Positions 53,727 to 62,700 of a DNA stretch of 64,000 nt are shown piece by piece; the stretch's first letter is position 1; the number at the start of each line of letters is the position of its first letter. This stretch comes from Paenibacillus sp. KS-LC4 (GTDB taxonomy: Bacteria; Bacillota; Bacilli; Paenibacillales; Paenibacillaceae): contig NZ_CP145905.1 in assembly GCF_036894955.1 (NCBI RefSeq), positions 12,501 to 76,500 on the forward strand, given 5' to 3'. The notes under the pieces were generated by a model. That model saw only the letters and a list, made by a program, of their open reading frames with translations. It searched no databases and was not told the DNA's origin. The position numbers were made by a program, and so were the translations under genes.

Positions 53727-54269
53727 ATGAAAGCAACTGGAATTGTACGCCGCATTGATGATCTTGGGCGTGTAGTTATTCCGAAGGAAATTCGCCGGAC
53801 ACTACGCATTCGGGAAGGTGACCCGCTTGAAATATTTGTAGATCGCGATGGGGAGGTTATTCTTAAGAAGTACTCTCCGATTGGCGAACTTGGGGATTTT
53901 GCCAAAGAATACGCAGAATCATTGTTTGAGAGCACGAATCATGTGGCGCTCATCTCTGACCGGGATACGATTATTGCGGTAGCCGGCGCTTCCAAGAAAG
54001 ATCTGCTGGACAAGCAGGTGGGGCCGATACTGGAAAGCTGCATGGAGAACCGCAAAGCTATAGCTGAAACGACTCCTGGTGCTTATGAGATGATTAAAGA
54101 TATAAGCGACACTTTCTCGGCCTTCGTTGTAGCGCCGATTATTGCAGGCGGAGACCCGATTGGTACGGTTGTGCTGCTTAGCAAGGATGATGCTGTGAAA
54201 ATGTCGATTATGGAGCAAAAAATGGCAGAGACTGCTGCGGGCTTTTTAGCGAAGCAAATGGAGCAGTAA
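53727..54269 (+). CDS. spoVT: stage V sporulation regulator SpoVT
   Basis: Forespore regulator that adjusts sigma-G genes. The 180-aa protein has an AbrB-like N-terminal DNA-binding domain (KATGIVRRIDDLGRVVIPKE, near-identical to B. subtilis over the first 52 residues) and a C-terminal GAF-like domain (about 55-178) ending in ETAAGFLAKQMEQ. ATG 53727 is chosen because MKATGIVRR aligns with B. subtilis and GTGGGG lies 9 nt upstream; a GTG at 53712 overlaps that site. It resumes the conserved backbone after block 2. I could not identify a convincing sigma-G promoter upstream. Confidence 0.96.
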   Translation: MKATGIVRRIDDLGRVVIPKEIRRTLRIREGDPLEIFVDRDGEVILKKYSPIGELGDFAKEYAESLFESTNHVALISDRDTIIAVAGASKKDLLDKQVGPILESCMENRKAIAETTPGAYEMIKDISDTFSAFVVAPIIAGGDPIGTVVLLSKDDAVKMSIMEQKMAETAAGFLAKQMEQ

Positions 54270-54291
54270 AACAGGTCGTCCCATCAAATGC

Positions 54292-54340
54292 AAAAGCCCG
54301 GTGCAAGCAGCGAGTTTAGCTGTTTAAGCACCGGGCTTTT
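54292..54340 (+). terminator. terminator of spoVT
   Basis: AAAAGCCCGGTGC and GCACCGGGCTTTT form a perfect 13-bp stem. It can also serve the convergent gene at 54404. Confidence 0.87.
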
Positions 54341-54403
54341 GTGTGATTGTGATAGCTGGGTACTGGTTGTCTGAGTATAGATGAGCTCATTTTATTCTGG
54401 AAT

Positions 54404-54814
54404 TTAAAAAGCGTCATCGTCTTGAACGGCGAGCTTGCCTGCATAAAGCAGCTTGAAATATTTGTAGGCGAATATACAAAAAGCAATTAAAAAAACGAGT
54501 TGTTTAATCAGCATAGGCACAGGAATGAAGTCGGAAACGATCCAAACATCGAGCAGGACGGTGAACACGATGATTCGGGTCATAACCTTTGCTCGCAGCT
54601 CCGTCCTGATCCATTTTTTCACATGTAAAAGAGCGATTCCGCCGCCCAGCATCAATAGGAGCCAAATGAAAAAAATGTCTTTATTCAGCGAGTAGCCGAA
54701 TAAGGAGCCATAAAGGAGTGATGAGGCAATGCCGGAGAATTTATGCAATTTTTGTTCGTTGGCAGTTAAATGGTAATAGGTTCGTTTCATTATTAAATTT
54801 AAGGATTTTTTCAA
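54404..54814 (-). CDS. uncharacterised membrane protein, 136 aa
   Basis: Four hydrophobic segments lie near residues 28-46, 47-63, 77-94 and 100-118, with a basic N-terminus and an acidic tail ending VQDDDAF. No family is recognised. The start is TTG with AGGTGGAGA about 8 nt upstream; an ATG eight codons later lacks a ribosome site. It lies leftward between spoVT and yabN, where B. subtilis has yabM, but this is too short to be the polysaccharide exporter YabM. Confidence 0.7.
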   Translation of the reverse strand: MKKSLNLIMKRTYYHLTANEQKLHKFSGIASSLLYGSLFGYSLNKDIFFIWLLLMLGGGIALLHVKKWIRTELRAKVMTRIIVFTVLLDVWIVSDFIPVPMLIKQLVFLIAFCIFAYKYFKLLYAGKLAVQDDDAF

Positions 54815-55010
54815 ATCAACTCTCCACCTTTCGGGCTGTAGAGGCTGTTAATCAAATGAATAATTGGTGAGTGTGAACCTTTCTGAGTGATTTATACCTC
54901 ATATTCCCAATTTGGGGGATGGAAATGTACGATTGTCGACTTTTTTGTAGTTGCGGCGCCTTCTTTAGTATACTAATGGGAGAAGCTAATTGTAGGAGAG
55001 TGTGAGAAAA

Positions 55011-56492
55011 ATGAGTGAACCACATATTACGGTTGTCGGTCTTGGTTCTGGCGACGCCGATCAAATGACGCTAGGCGTATGGAAAAGGCTCCAGCAGGCT
55101 GCTCGCATCTATGTCAGGACGGAGCAGCATCCGGCGATATCGCTGCTTAAGGAGCATCAGCTTGCTTATACCTCGTTTGATTCGGTGTACGAGAAGCATG
55201 ATACGTTTCCTGAGGTGTATGAGGACATAGCGGCTTCGCTGTTATTAGAGGTGCAATCGTCGCAGGGAGAGGTCGTGTACGCCGTTCCGGGGCATCCGAT
55301 GGTTGCAGAGCGCACGGTTCAGCTTCTTCGCGAGCGCTGCGCGGATACAGGCGTGCAGCTCGACATTGTTGGTGGAGAAAGCTTCTTGGATCAAGCGTTT
55401 ATTCGACTTGGCATTGATCCGATCGAGGGCTTTGCGCTGCTGGATGCCGCAGAGCTTCAGCCTGCGATGCTTCAACCGCGCGTACATACGATTATTGGGC
55501 AAATTTACGATGCGTTTACTGCATCAGACGTAAAGCTGGCTCTAATGGAGCGTTATCCTGATGATTTCGAGGTTGTCATAGGTCATGCACTCGGCGTTGC
55601 TGGCGAGGAGCAAATTATTCGCGTGCCGCTCTATGAGCTGGATCGTACACCGGGCTTTGGCAATCTTTCGCTGCTGCTTGTGCCGCGTACGACGGAGGAT
55701 GCGGTGCTGAACCGTTCTTTTGACCGGCTGCACGAGATTGTTGCGATTTTGCGCAGCCCTGAAGGCTGTCCGTGGGATCGGGAGCAAACACATTCATCTA
55801 TCCGCAAAAACTTTATCGAAGAGCTGTACGAGGCGCTTGAAGCGATTGATAATGATGATCCGGACGCTATGCGCGAGGAGTTTGGCGATGTGATTTTGCA
55901 GGTGATGCTGCATAGCCAGATGGAGGAGGAGACAGGCGCGTTCACCGTCTATGATGTCATTGAGACGCTGAACGAGAAGCTGTTGTTCCGCCATCCCCAT
56001 GTATTTGGCGCCAGCAGTGCCACGGATGCTGATGAGGCGCTAGGCAACTGGGAGCAGATGAAGGCTGAGGAGAAGGAGCGCAATGGTACAGCTGCCAGCC
56101 GTCAATCTCAGCTGGATGGCATTCCGCCAGACCTTCCAGCGCTGATGAAGGCCTACAAGCTTCAGAAGAAGGCGGCGAAGGTGGGGTTTGACTGGGATGA
56201 CCTTGGGCCTGTACTGGACAAAATCCAAGAGGAGCTCTCCGAACTTCGCGAAGCGATTGCCTCGAAGGATGAGCTGGAGCAGGCGGGCGAGCTGGGCGAT
56301 TTGCTGTTTGCCGTCGTCAATGCAGCGAGATTCATTCATGCCGATCCCGAAGAAGCGCTGACGATGACGAACCGGAAGTTCAAGTCGCGTTTTGCTTATA
56401 TTGAAGAGCAGCTTCGTATAAACAACAAAACATTTGACCAGACTGATTTAACAGAAATGGACCGCTGGTGGGAAGAAGCAAAGCGACAATAG
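55011..56492 (+). CDS. yabN: YabN: tetrapyrrole-methylase-like domain fused to MazG NTP pyrophosphohydrolase
   Basis: A 493-aa two-domain protein. Residues 1-230 form an SAM-dependent tetrapyrrole methylase fold (ITVVGLGSGDADQMTLGVWK; VVYAVPGHPMVAERTVQLL). Residues about 245-493 contain a tandem MazG region with metal-binding glutamates in FIEELYEALEAID, REEFGDVILQV, KIQEELSELREAI and ELGDLLFAVVN. MazG hydrolyses NTPs and dNTPs and may clear damaged nucleotides. ATG 55011 is chosen with AGGAGAG about 10 nt upstream; GTG 55002 lies too close to that site. This fusion is standard in Bacilli and sits upstream of rqcP as in B. subtilis. Confidence 0.95.
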   Translation: MSEPHITVVGLGSGDADQMTLGVWKRLQQAARIYVRTEQHPAISLLKEHQLAYTSFDSVYEKHDTFPEVYEDIAASLLLEVQSSQGEVVYAVPGHPMVAERTVQLLRERCADTGVQLDIVGGESFLDQAFIRLGIDPIEGFALLDAAELQPAMLQPRVHTIIGQIYDAFTASDVKLALMERYPDDFEVVIGHALGVAGEEQIIRVPLYELDRTPGFGNLSLLLVPRTTEDAVLNRSFDRLHEIVAILRSPEGCPWDREQTHSSIRKNFIEELYEALEAIDNDDPDAMREEFGDVILQVMLHSQMEEETGAFTVYDVIETLNEKLLFRHPHVFGASSATDADEALGNWEQMKAEEKERNGTAASRQSQLDGIPPDLPALMKAYKLQKKAAKVGFDWDDLGPVLDKIQEELSELREAIASKDELEQAGELGDLLFAVVNAARFIHADPEEALTMTNRKFKSRFAYIEEQLRINNKTFDQTDLTEMDRWWEEAKRQ

Positions 56493-56684
56493 GGGACGCG
56501 GTTCGCTAAGTGAAGCGAGGATTCCGCACTTTTCGAGAAAAAAATTTGTGGTCAGTGGCAGGAATTCATGTCAGCAAGCAGAATAAGTTAACTTCGTAAG
56601 TGTAACAGTTTTAGACTATCACGAACGTACATCGTACTAAGCGGCTATACCACTAGCTAAGCTTATCATTAGGAGGATTTTAAA

Positions 56685-56957
56685 ATGAACAAAACTGATT
56701 TGATTAACAACATTGCAACAAAAAGCGGTTTGACTAAACGCGATGTAGAGGCTGTTCTTAACGGCTTTCTTGGTGAAGTAACAGATGCTCTTGCTGGTGG
56801 AGACAAAGTACAATTGATCGGCTTCGGTACTTTCGAAACGCGCACACGCTCAAGCCGTGTTGGCCGCAACCCACAAACAGGCAAAGAGATTAACATTCCA
56901 GAATCCAAAGTTCCTGCATTTAAAGCAGGCAACAAGTTGAAAGAAGCTATCCAGTAA
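56685..56957 (+). CDS. hup: DNA-binding protein HU
   Basis: A 90-aa HU-family histone-like protein. NKTDLINNIATKSGLTKRDV at the N-terminus, VQLIGFGTFETRTRSSRVGR near residues 42-61 and RNPQTGKEINIP near 61-72, the beta-arm that bends DNA, are diagnostic. TAGGAGGATTTTAAA precedes the ATG. In B. subtilis HU (hbs) is elsewhere, so its place between yabN and rqcP is a marker of the Paenibacillus lineage (from general knowledge). rqcP starts 3 bp after its stop. Confidence 0.96.
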   Translation: MNKTDLINNIATKSGLTKRDVEAVLNGFLGEVTDALAGGDKVQLIGFGTFETRTRSSRVGRNPQTGKEINIPESKVPAFKAGNKLKEAIQ

Positions 56958-56960
56958 TTC

Positions 56961-57242
56961 ATGCGTCTGGATAAGTTTCTCAAAGTATCCCGCCTGATCA
57001 AGCGGCGCACGGTCGCTAAGGATGTGTCCGAGCAGGGACGCATCTGGATCAACGGACGCGAAGCGAAAGCAAGCAGCGCCGTAAAGGTTGGGGATGAGCT
57101 TGCTATCCAATACGGGCAGAAGACAGTAACCGTTCGAATCGAGCGAATTGCCGAAACGACCCGCAAGGATGAAGCCGGTGAGCTCTACACGGTGCTGAAG
57201 GAAGAACAGCGTCCGCGTGACAATGATCTTGAATGGCAATAA
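56961..57242 (+). CDS. rqcP: RqcP (YabO), S4-domain ribosome quality-control factor
   Basis: A 93-aa S4 RNA-binding protein. MRLDKFLKVSRLIKRRTVAK and WINGREAKASSAVKVGDELA are the S4 core. RqcP (Hsp15-type) binds stalled 50S-peptidyl-tRNA and works with RqcH in C-terminal alanine tailing. It begins 3 bp after the HU stop and has no visible Shine-Dalgarno sequence, so translation is probably coupled to HU. In B. subtilis yabP, yabQ and divIC follow; here a strong hairpin and an accessory block follow instead. Confidence 0.94.
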   Translation: MRLDKFLKVSRLIKRRTVAKDVSEQGRIWINGREAKASSAVKVGDELAIQYGQKTVTVRIERIAETTRKDEAGELYTVLKEEQRPRDNDLEWQ

Positions 57243-57253
57243 TGCATAGCAAG

Positions 57254-57292
57254 GGCCGTTCCCGGATTTTATCGTGCGGGAACGGCCTTATA
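57254..57292 (+). terminator. terminator-like hairpin after rqcP
   Basis: GGCCGTTCCCG and CGGGAACGGCC form a perfect 11-bp GC-rich stem, followed by TTAT. The T-tract is weak. Confidence 0.7.
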
Positions 57293-57323
57293 AATTATAA
57301 AGATAGCTAGTTAGTGGCTGCTT

Positions 57324-58094
57324 TCATGAAAAGATATTGCTTAAAATAACATGTAGAAATAGATCCGCTCCCATGTGAGCAATCATTGCGTACTCTAAGC
57401 CCTTTTTCCAATACAGAAATCCAAACCAAATACCAAGTATGCTATTTAGCACAATGGCTCTGAGGACTAAGAGTAGCGTCAACTCCCCGAAGACCGTCGC
57501 GGTTGCAGGCAGGTGTCCAATGCCGAATAAAACGGACGCAAGCACTATACTCACCCATAGGATCACAGCAGAATCGGCGTTGTTTTTTCTACGGAATATT
57601 TTCGCTAGAAGCCATACGATGAGCGTCATGGTAAACAAACGCAGCATGATTTCTTCGGTTAAACCGCCATAAAACATAGTCAAAAGCCCTTGCCACCAAT
57701 AGGCTTCAATGGGTTGAATGCTCGACAGGTCTATATTGGGCACTAATATGAAATGATCGAGAAAAACGACAAGTAAGGTCAAGAAAAAACTGATTGTCAG
57801 GCTTAAGAGAATCCATTTGGAGGAAAAGGGTGCTTTTGCCGTTTTGTATACCCATGAACGTATATGTGGTATGTCTAATCCTGTTTTTTCCTGAAGCTGT
57901 ATTCCAGCAAAAGTAAGGAGAAATAGCATAGCAATTTGCTGTAGCAGGCTGAATGCTATAATGATTGATATAGGAATTGGAATTTCCGGAATAGCGGTGC
58001 TTTGCAGCAAGGAAATTTGATTGGGAACATTGAACAATATGCCTAATGCACCCAAGGCGGTTATAACCAATATTAACCTCAGGTTTTTCTTCAT
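57324..58094 (-). CDS. CPBP-family intramembrane metalloprotease
   Basis: A 256-aa membrane protein with about seven spans. The Abi/CPBP motif GGLTEEIMLRLFTM near residues 141-154 provides the glutamate pair and arginine, and FGIGHLPAT near 198 and ILGIWFGFLYWKKGLEYAMI near 219 give the other conserved residues. Bacterial members act in prenyl-protein-like processing or self-immunity to bacteriocins. GAGGTGA lies 6 nt before the ATG. It is the third gene of a leftward GntR-DUF1648-CPBP operon. Confidence 0.88.
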   Translation of the reverse strand: MKKNLRLILVITALGALGILFNVPNQISLLQSTAIPEIPIPISIIIAFSLLQQIAMLFLLTFAGIQLQEKTGLDIPHIRSWVYKTAKAPFSSKWILLSLTISFFLTLLVVFLDHFILVPNIDLSSIQPIEAYWWQGLLTMFYGGLTEEIMLRLFTMTLIVWLLAKIFRRKNNADSAVILWVSIVLASVLFGIGHLPATATVFGELTLLLVLRAIVLNSILGIWFGFLYWKKGLEYAMIAHMGADLFLHVILSNIFS

Positions 58095-58121
58095 CTTTTT
58101 TCACCTCAGCATGGTCATTAT

Positions 58122-59225
58122 TTATATGAAAGTAAATAAAACGAGACCTAATGCAAAAACGAAAGGGGCTACAAGGAAAGCCCAAGCCGCGGGACGTCCG
58201 AAGTTGACGGTCCAACCATTCCCCCCCAGTCGTTCGACAAACAAAGCTGAATCATCCTTATTAAAATAAAATAAGCCCATTTTCCAGTATTTCTCCAGTT
58301 CATCATAGGGTTTATCATGAGGTGTAGGGATTTTCTCTAATAACTCCACGCTCTTCTTCGCTTTAATGGATGTCACAATCGCCCCGGCAATAATGAGCAG
58401 CGGGAGTATCAAAATGAGCCAGTCCACCCAACCCGAATCAATAACCTGAATGATGGAGCATTGAATAACGGTATTAGTTAGAACTACTAAAATAGTAATG
58501 ACATGAAGAAAAATAGCATGAGCGCGTCGGAATGTTTTTTGTTGATTTTGGGAAGCGGCTACATCCTGGAGATTCAGCTGTTTTTTACTACGGATAATGC
58601 CCTCATGAATAAAAAACATCATTAAGGTAATCCCTATTTGAACGAATGTAGTAGCAAACACAATCCCGATGGATTTATCGCCTACTTTGTCAACCTCTCC
58701 GTTAGAATTATAGTGAAGAGGAATCTGATTCGGTATGCTGTCATAATATCCGGCCACAGCTATCGTATTAATAACAATGATTAAGACAGGGATTAAATGC
58801 CACAATCTTGAAACGGTCAGTCGATTTCTGTGCGAGGTATCAACGCCGATACGCGATGAGAGCTGCGTTCTCCAATTTTGTGCGGTTTTTAATACCTTCA
58901 CCTTTTTATGCGTATTTCGGTAAATGAGTACATGTGCAGCTAGATATACGGGTATTGCAACCATTAATGAAACAGGGACTGATACAATACTCAACACAGC
59001 TGATAGAATTGAAACGATTGCGATCATGCTTCCTGTTGTCGTGCTCTTGATAAAATAGCTTCTCCGAATATCTTTAATGGCCTGATGTGAGATGAATTCC
59101 GAAGGAATTCGTATTCCAAAATGAATTAATGGATTAGAAGATAGGGACCATCTTGGCCCGAATACGGTTACACTTACTACGATTACCCAAGTAACAATTA
59201 GAAACGTCAATATTAAAGTGTTCAT
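58122..59225 (-). CDS. DUF1648 / DUF5808 (SdpI-like) membrane protein
   Basis: A 367-aa protein with about eight spans. The DUF1648 signature is IPNQIPLHYNSNGEVDKVGD near residues 166-185, as in SdpI, which gives B. subtilis immunity to the SdpC toxin. The C-terminal KYWKMGLFYFNKDDSALFVE, then LGGNGWTVNFGRP, is the DUF5808 motif. Its ATG overlaps the TGA stop of the upstream GntR gene (ATGA), showing coupling. The combination suggests envelope-stress or antimicrobial immunity; direct evidence is lacking. Confidence 0.85.
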   Translation of the reverse strand: MNTLILTFLIVTWVIVVSVTVFGPRWSLSSNPLIHFGIRIPSEFISHQAIKDIRRSYFIKSTTTGSMIAIVSILSAVLSIVSVPVSLMVAIPVYLAAHVLIYRNTHKKVKVLKTAQNWRTQLSSRIGVDTSHRNRLTVSRLWHLIPVLIIVINTIAVAGYYDSIPNQIPLHYNSNGEVDKVGDKSIGIVFATTFVQIGITLMMFFIHEGIIRSKKQLNLQDVAASQNQQKTFRRAHAIFLHVITILVVLTNTVIQCSIIQVIDSGWVDWLILILPLLIIAGAIVTSIKAKKSVELLEKIPTPHDKPYDELEKYWKMGLFYFNKDDSALFVERLGGNGWTVNFGRPAAWAFLVAPFVFALGLVLFTFI

Positions 59226-59623
59226 ATATGGTTCTCTCCCTTGAATTCTTTTATATTGCGATATAGTTCATTAACTAAGCTTTGAAGCTGCTCTTCGGAT
59301 ATTCCCTTGCAAATAGCGCTAGCAACGACGGGGCGAAGTGATTCGATTAATAAGGGTCTATATTGACTAATCAATGAGGTTGGGGGCATTGATTGAATGA
59401 TAACCCCTTTACGTTGATGCATTTCAATAAAATCGCCTTGTTTCAGCAAGTGGTAGGCTTTATTAACGGTATGCATATTAATGCCGATATCGCTAGCCAT
59501 TCTTCGAACGGAAGGCAGCGACTCCCCAGGTTGGAGCATGCCTTTAGCTATTCCTTCAATAACTTGATTTACTAGCTGGATATAAATAGGGACCTCTGAT
59601 TGCATGTCAATGTGTATAATCAT
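59222..59623 (-). CDS. GntR-family regulator (YtrA type)
   Basis: A 133-aa short GntR protein. The N-terminal winged helix (about residues 10-75) includes VPIYIQLVNQVIEGIAKGML, LPSVRRMASDIGINMHTVNK and AYHLLKQGDFIEMHQRKGV, typical of the YtrA subfamily. The C-terminal tail is a short helical dimerisation region without a ligand domain. ATG 59623 is preferred with AGGGGGTG 6 nt upstream; GTG 59632 lies inside that site. YtrA regulators usually repress their own ABC or membrane-protein operons and respond to wall-active antibiotics. Confidence 0.88.
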   Translation of the reverse strand: MIIHIDMQSEVPIYIQLVNQVIEGIAKGMLQPGESLPSVRRMASDIGINMHTVNKAYHLLKQGDFIEMHQRKGVIIQSMPPTSLISQYRPLLIESLRPVVASAICKGISEEQLQSLVNELYRNIKEFKGENHI

Positions 59624-59663
59624 CAAGTACACCCCCTTGACTATTGGTTAAAATGGATAGAAT

Positions 59664-59702
59664 GAAGAAGTCTGTTATACATTAAGTATAACAGACTTCT
59701 TC
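59664..59702. repeat. 17-bp perfect inverted repeat upstream of gntR
   Basis: GAAGAAGTCTGTTATAC and GTATAACAGACTTCTTC with a 5-nt loop. It lies between the 3' end of the SLH protein gene and the gntR operon, both leftward. It may be the terminator of the former, or an operator for GntR. Confidence 0.7.
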
Positions 59703-59740
59703 GCATTGTAAATATTTCCTTCAAATGTTAATAGGAATTT

Positions 59741-62700
59741 TTATGATTCGTCATTTATAAAACCATTATTCTGAAGCAAGAGCTTTAATAAGACAGTTGC
59801 TTGTGCTCTGTTGGCGATGCTATGAGGAGAGAAAATATCGTTACTTAGCCCAGTCATCATATGATTTTGAATTAGATAGTTAATGTCCGCTTGGGCCCAT
59901 TTGCTGATTTTGTCTTGATCCTGATACGTTTTTATTGCTTGCTTGCTTTCGCTGTTCGGCAAAGCTTTTTTGTTTTCTATAAACCTAATAGCGTTTGCTG
60001 CCATAACGGCCATCTCTTCTCGCTTTATTGGCTGGTTAGGGCGGAAGGAGCCATCCTTGTACCCATTAACCAGTTTGGCTGTAACAGCTGTATTCACTTC
60101 GCTCCAGAACCAATCAGAACTCGCAATATCTTTAAAAACGACGGTATCTGCATTTTGATCTGTGCTTAATCCAAGCGACCTTACCAGCATGGAAGCAAAT
60201 TCTGCTCTGCTGACAGCCTTCTCCGGGGCAAATTTTGTATCGCTAATTCCGCGTACAATCAACTTGTTTGCCATAAGATTAATACTGCCTTGTGCCCAAT
60301 GACCTGTTATATCAGTAAAATGATTTTTGGCCTTAACGACACTATATATGCTATTTCCAGGGCGCTTCATTATCACCGCCATTCTGTTATCCGAAGCTTT
60401 ATGAAATGTAGCTGGAACGAAGGATATGCCCCCATTATCTGGGTTTATGGTAACAGCTGTCATCTCATTCGCTTGATAAGGAAGAGGTAATGTCATTATT
60501 CGCTCAACATAAATATTGTCATAATCGTTTAGGGTGATTATATTTTCACCAGCTTCAGCTGTTATATCGAATTCAATAAATCCGCCGAGCAGTTGGAGAT
60601 CAAATTCGTGAATCTGTTCAGCCAGTTTAACTGCGGTGTTGTTACTCACCTCTCCCATTCGAATATGAACATTGATGTCATTGCTGGATGCCTTTAAGGT
60701 GCGCATTAAATTTTGTATATCTAATACACGCAATGGCAGTTTATACGAAATGTCGCCTAATTGTATAAATAGAACGATGTCTTCAGCACTATTCTTTGCC
60801 TCTGCTAATGAAGCAAGCGGCAATTTCATGTGGATAGGGCCTTTAATTTCGTCCAAAACAAATTTTAATACTTTATTACCGCTGTAATGGCCTTCTTCTA
60901 ACGATTTAAAGCTTTGATTTAGGGCATCTGGGGTTATCGTTAACTTACTGACATTTTGCCCGTTCTCAGTTATCGTGTTTTTCAATAACAACTGATTATC
61001 AAATATAAGCGTACCGTTTTTTATAGCGGGTGGCTTATTCGTGTCGAACGTATAAGTGGAGCCTATAGCCCCTCCGTTTTTTATAGTAGGATCCATTCGA
61101 TTCACGGTTATCGTCGTGACGGCTGCATTTCCTGCCTTATCCAGCACGTCTACGGTAATTATATTTTGCCCCATCTGTAAATGAACGGTGTGGCTAAATG
61201 AGCGGGCAGCTTGTTTGCCATAATTGGATTGCTGGCTGTCGCTATACACCAGGTTGCCATTAACAGCGATCTCTTGAAGGGATAAATCATCAGCTGCCGT
61301 CCCCTTCACTATAAACGCAGATTCTTCGGTAGTAACCTGACTAGCAGCTTCCAACTGTATTGACGGTGCTTTCGTATCTACGAGTAGGGAGCGATTTAAA
61401 CGTGCAATATTTCCTGCTTCATCAATTGCTTCAATACTTATAGTCTGTCGCCCCTCTGTTAACGGAAGCGTTCCGTTCAAAACAGACGAGCTTCCGGTAT
61501 AAAATGAGCTACTATGACTGACTGACATGCCGCTTACCTCTACTCCATTAATACTAAGTGTGGTATCTACTTTTGATTCACTGTCGCTTATTTTGAACTG
61601 ATTAAATACTAAGCGGTTTGTGCTCAAAACCTGATTTGGAGAAAAAGGAATACTGAAAAGGTCTATGACTGGCTTCGTGTTATCAATCCGGACAGGATAA
61701 AATAAATGGCCTGTTTGCTCGCCGTTAGCATCGAAGGATTGAATAGCTATTAGAGCCATTTTATAGCCTGAATTTTTAGAGAACGCGGGAATATTTAAAT
61801 GGGAAGCTGCCCCATCAAGTATTCCAGTGCTTTCATTTATATAGCTAATTCCATCACTCCAGGCTATTTGATACGTGTAATGGTCTGGGTTTCCGTAGCC
61901 AGGGGTTACGGTCCAATCAATCGTATTTACCTGATCAGCTTTAAAAACAGGCCACTCAGATTGTTCGTAAGCGACGTTGAGCCCTAATCTGTTTTCTTGG
62001 AAAAGTCCGATATACTTTTCTGTAAGCAGCTTGCTTCCGTCCTCCTGATAGGCCTCAAAACGCAAGCGATATGCATGATTATCATCTGGCGGCAGCTGGT
62101 TTATATGGACGGACACAGAGTTGTTTGAAGGATATACAGAGTTAATAACGGTCCAATCTGATGAATCCTGCCCCCATGACTGAGAGGAGACATCTATGCG
62201 GTATACTTGCTCCGTAACGGACATTTCGGCTATAAATGGATGGTTTACCGTTAATGGAGCCACCTTGAATAGCTCAGATTCAAATTGTGCCTGTGCACCA
62301 TTTGTGCTTATCACTGTCATATCTGCTGGCTTCAGACTGTTAATAAAGTTCCAATCATGCCCAATTTTATTGTCCTCTTCGTCATAAGCATCCAACTCAT
62401 AGTAGACCCCTTCATTGTAACCAGCTACATGCTTTACAGTAATGGGTGTGTGGAGGCTGCCTAAACTTTGCTCGGCACTTGACAGCAATTGATAATTGCC
62501 GTATAAAGTAGCCTCGATGCGTTTAACATCCTGCATCGCATCGCTGTGAATGGTATAATCAATCATAATGGATTCGCCTTCATTTATGTCCCCTGTATGG
62601 CTAGCCATTGATTGACTAATCGCATTTACATGAACCTGTATGGGCTTGGAGGCGGCTAATTCTACTCCGTCATTATCATAGGCTCGTATAACAAGCTCAT

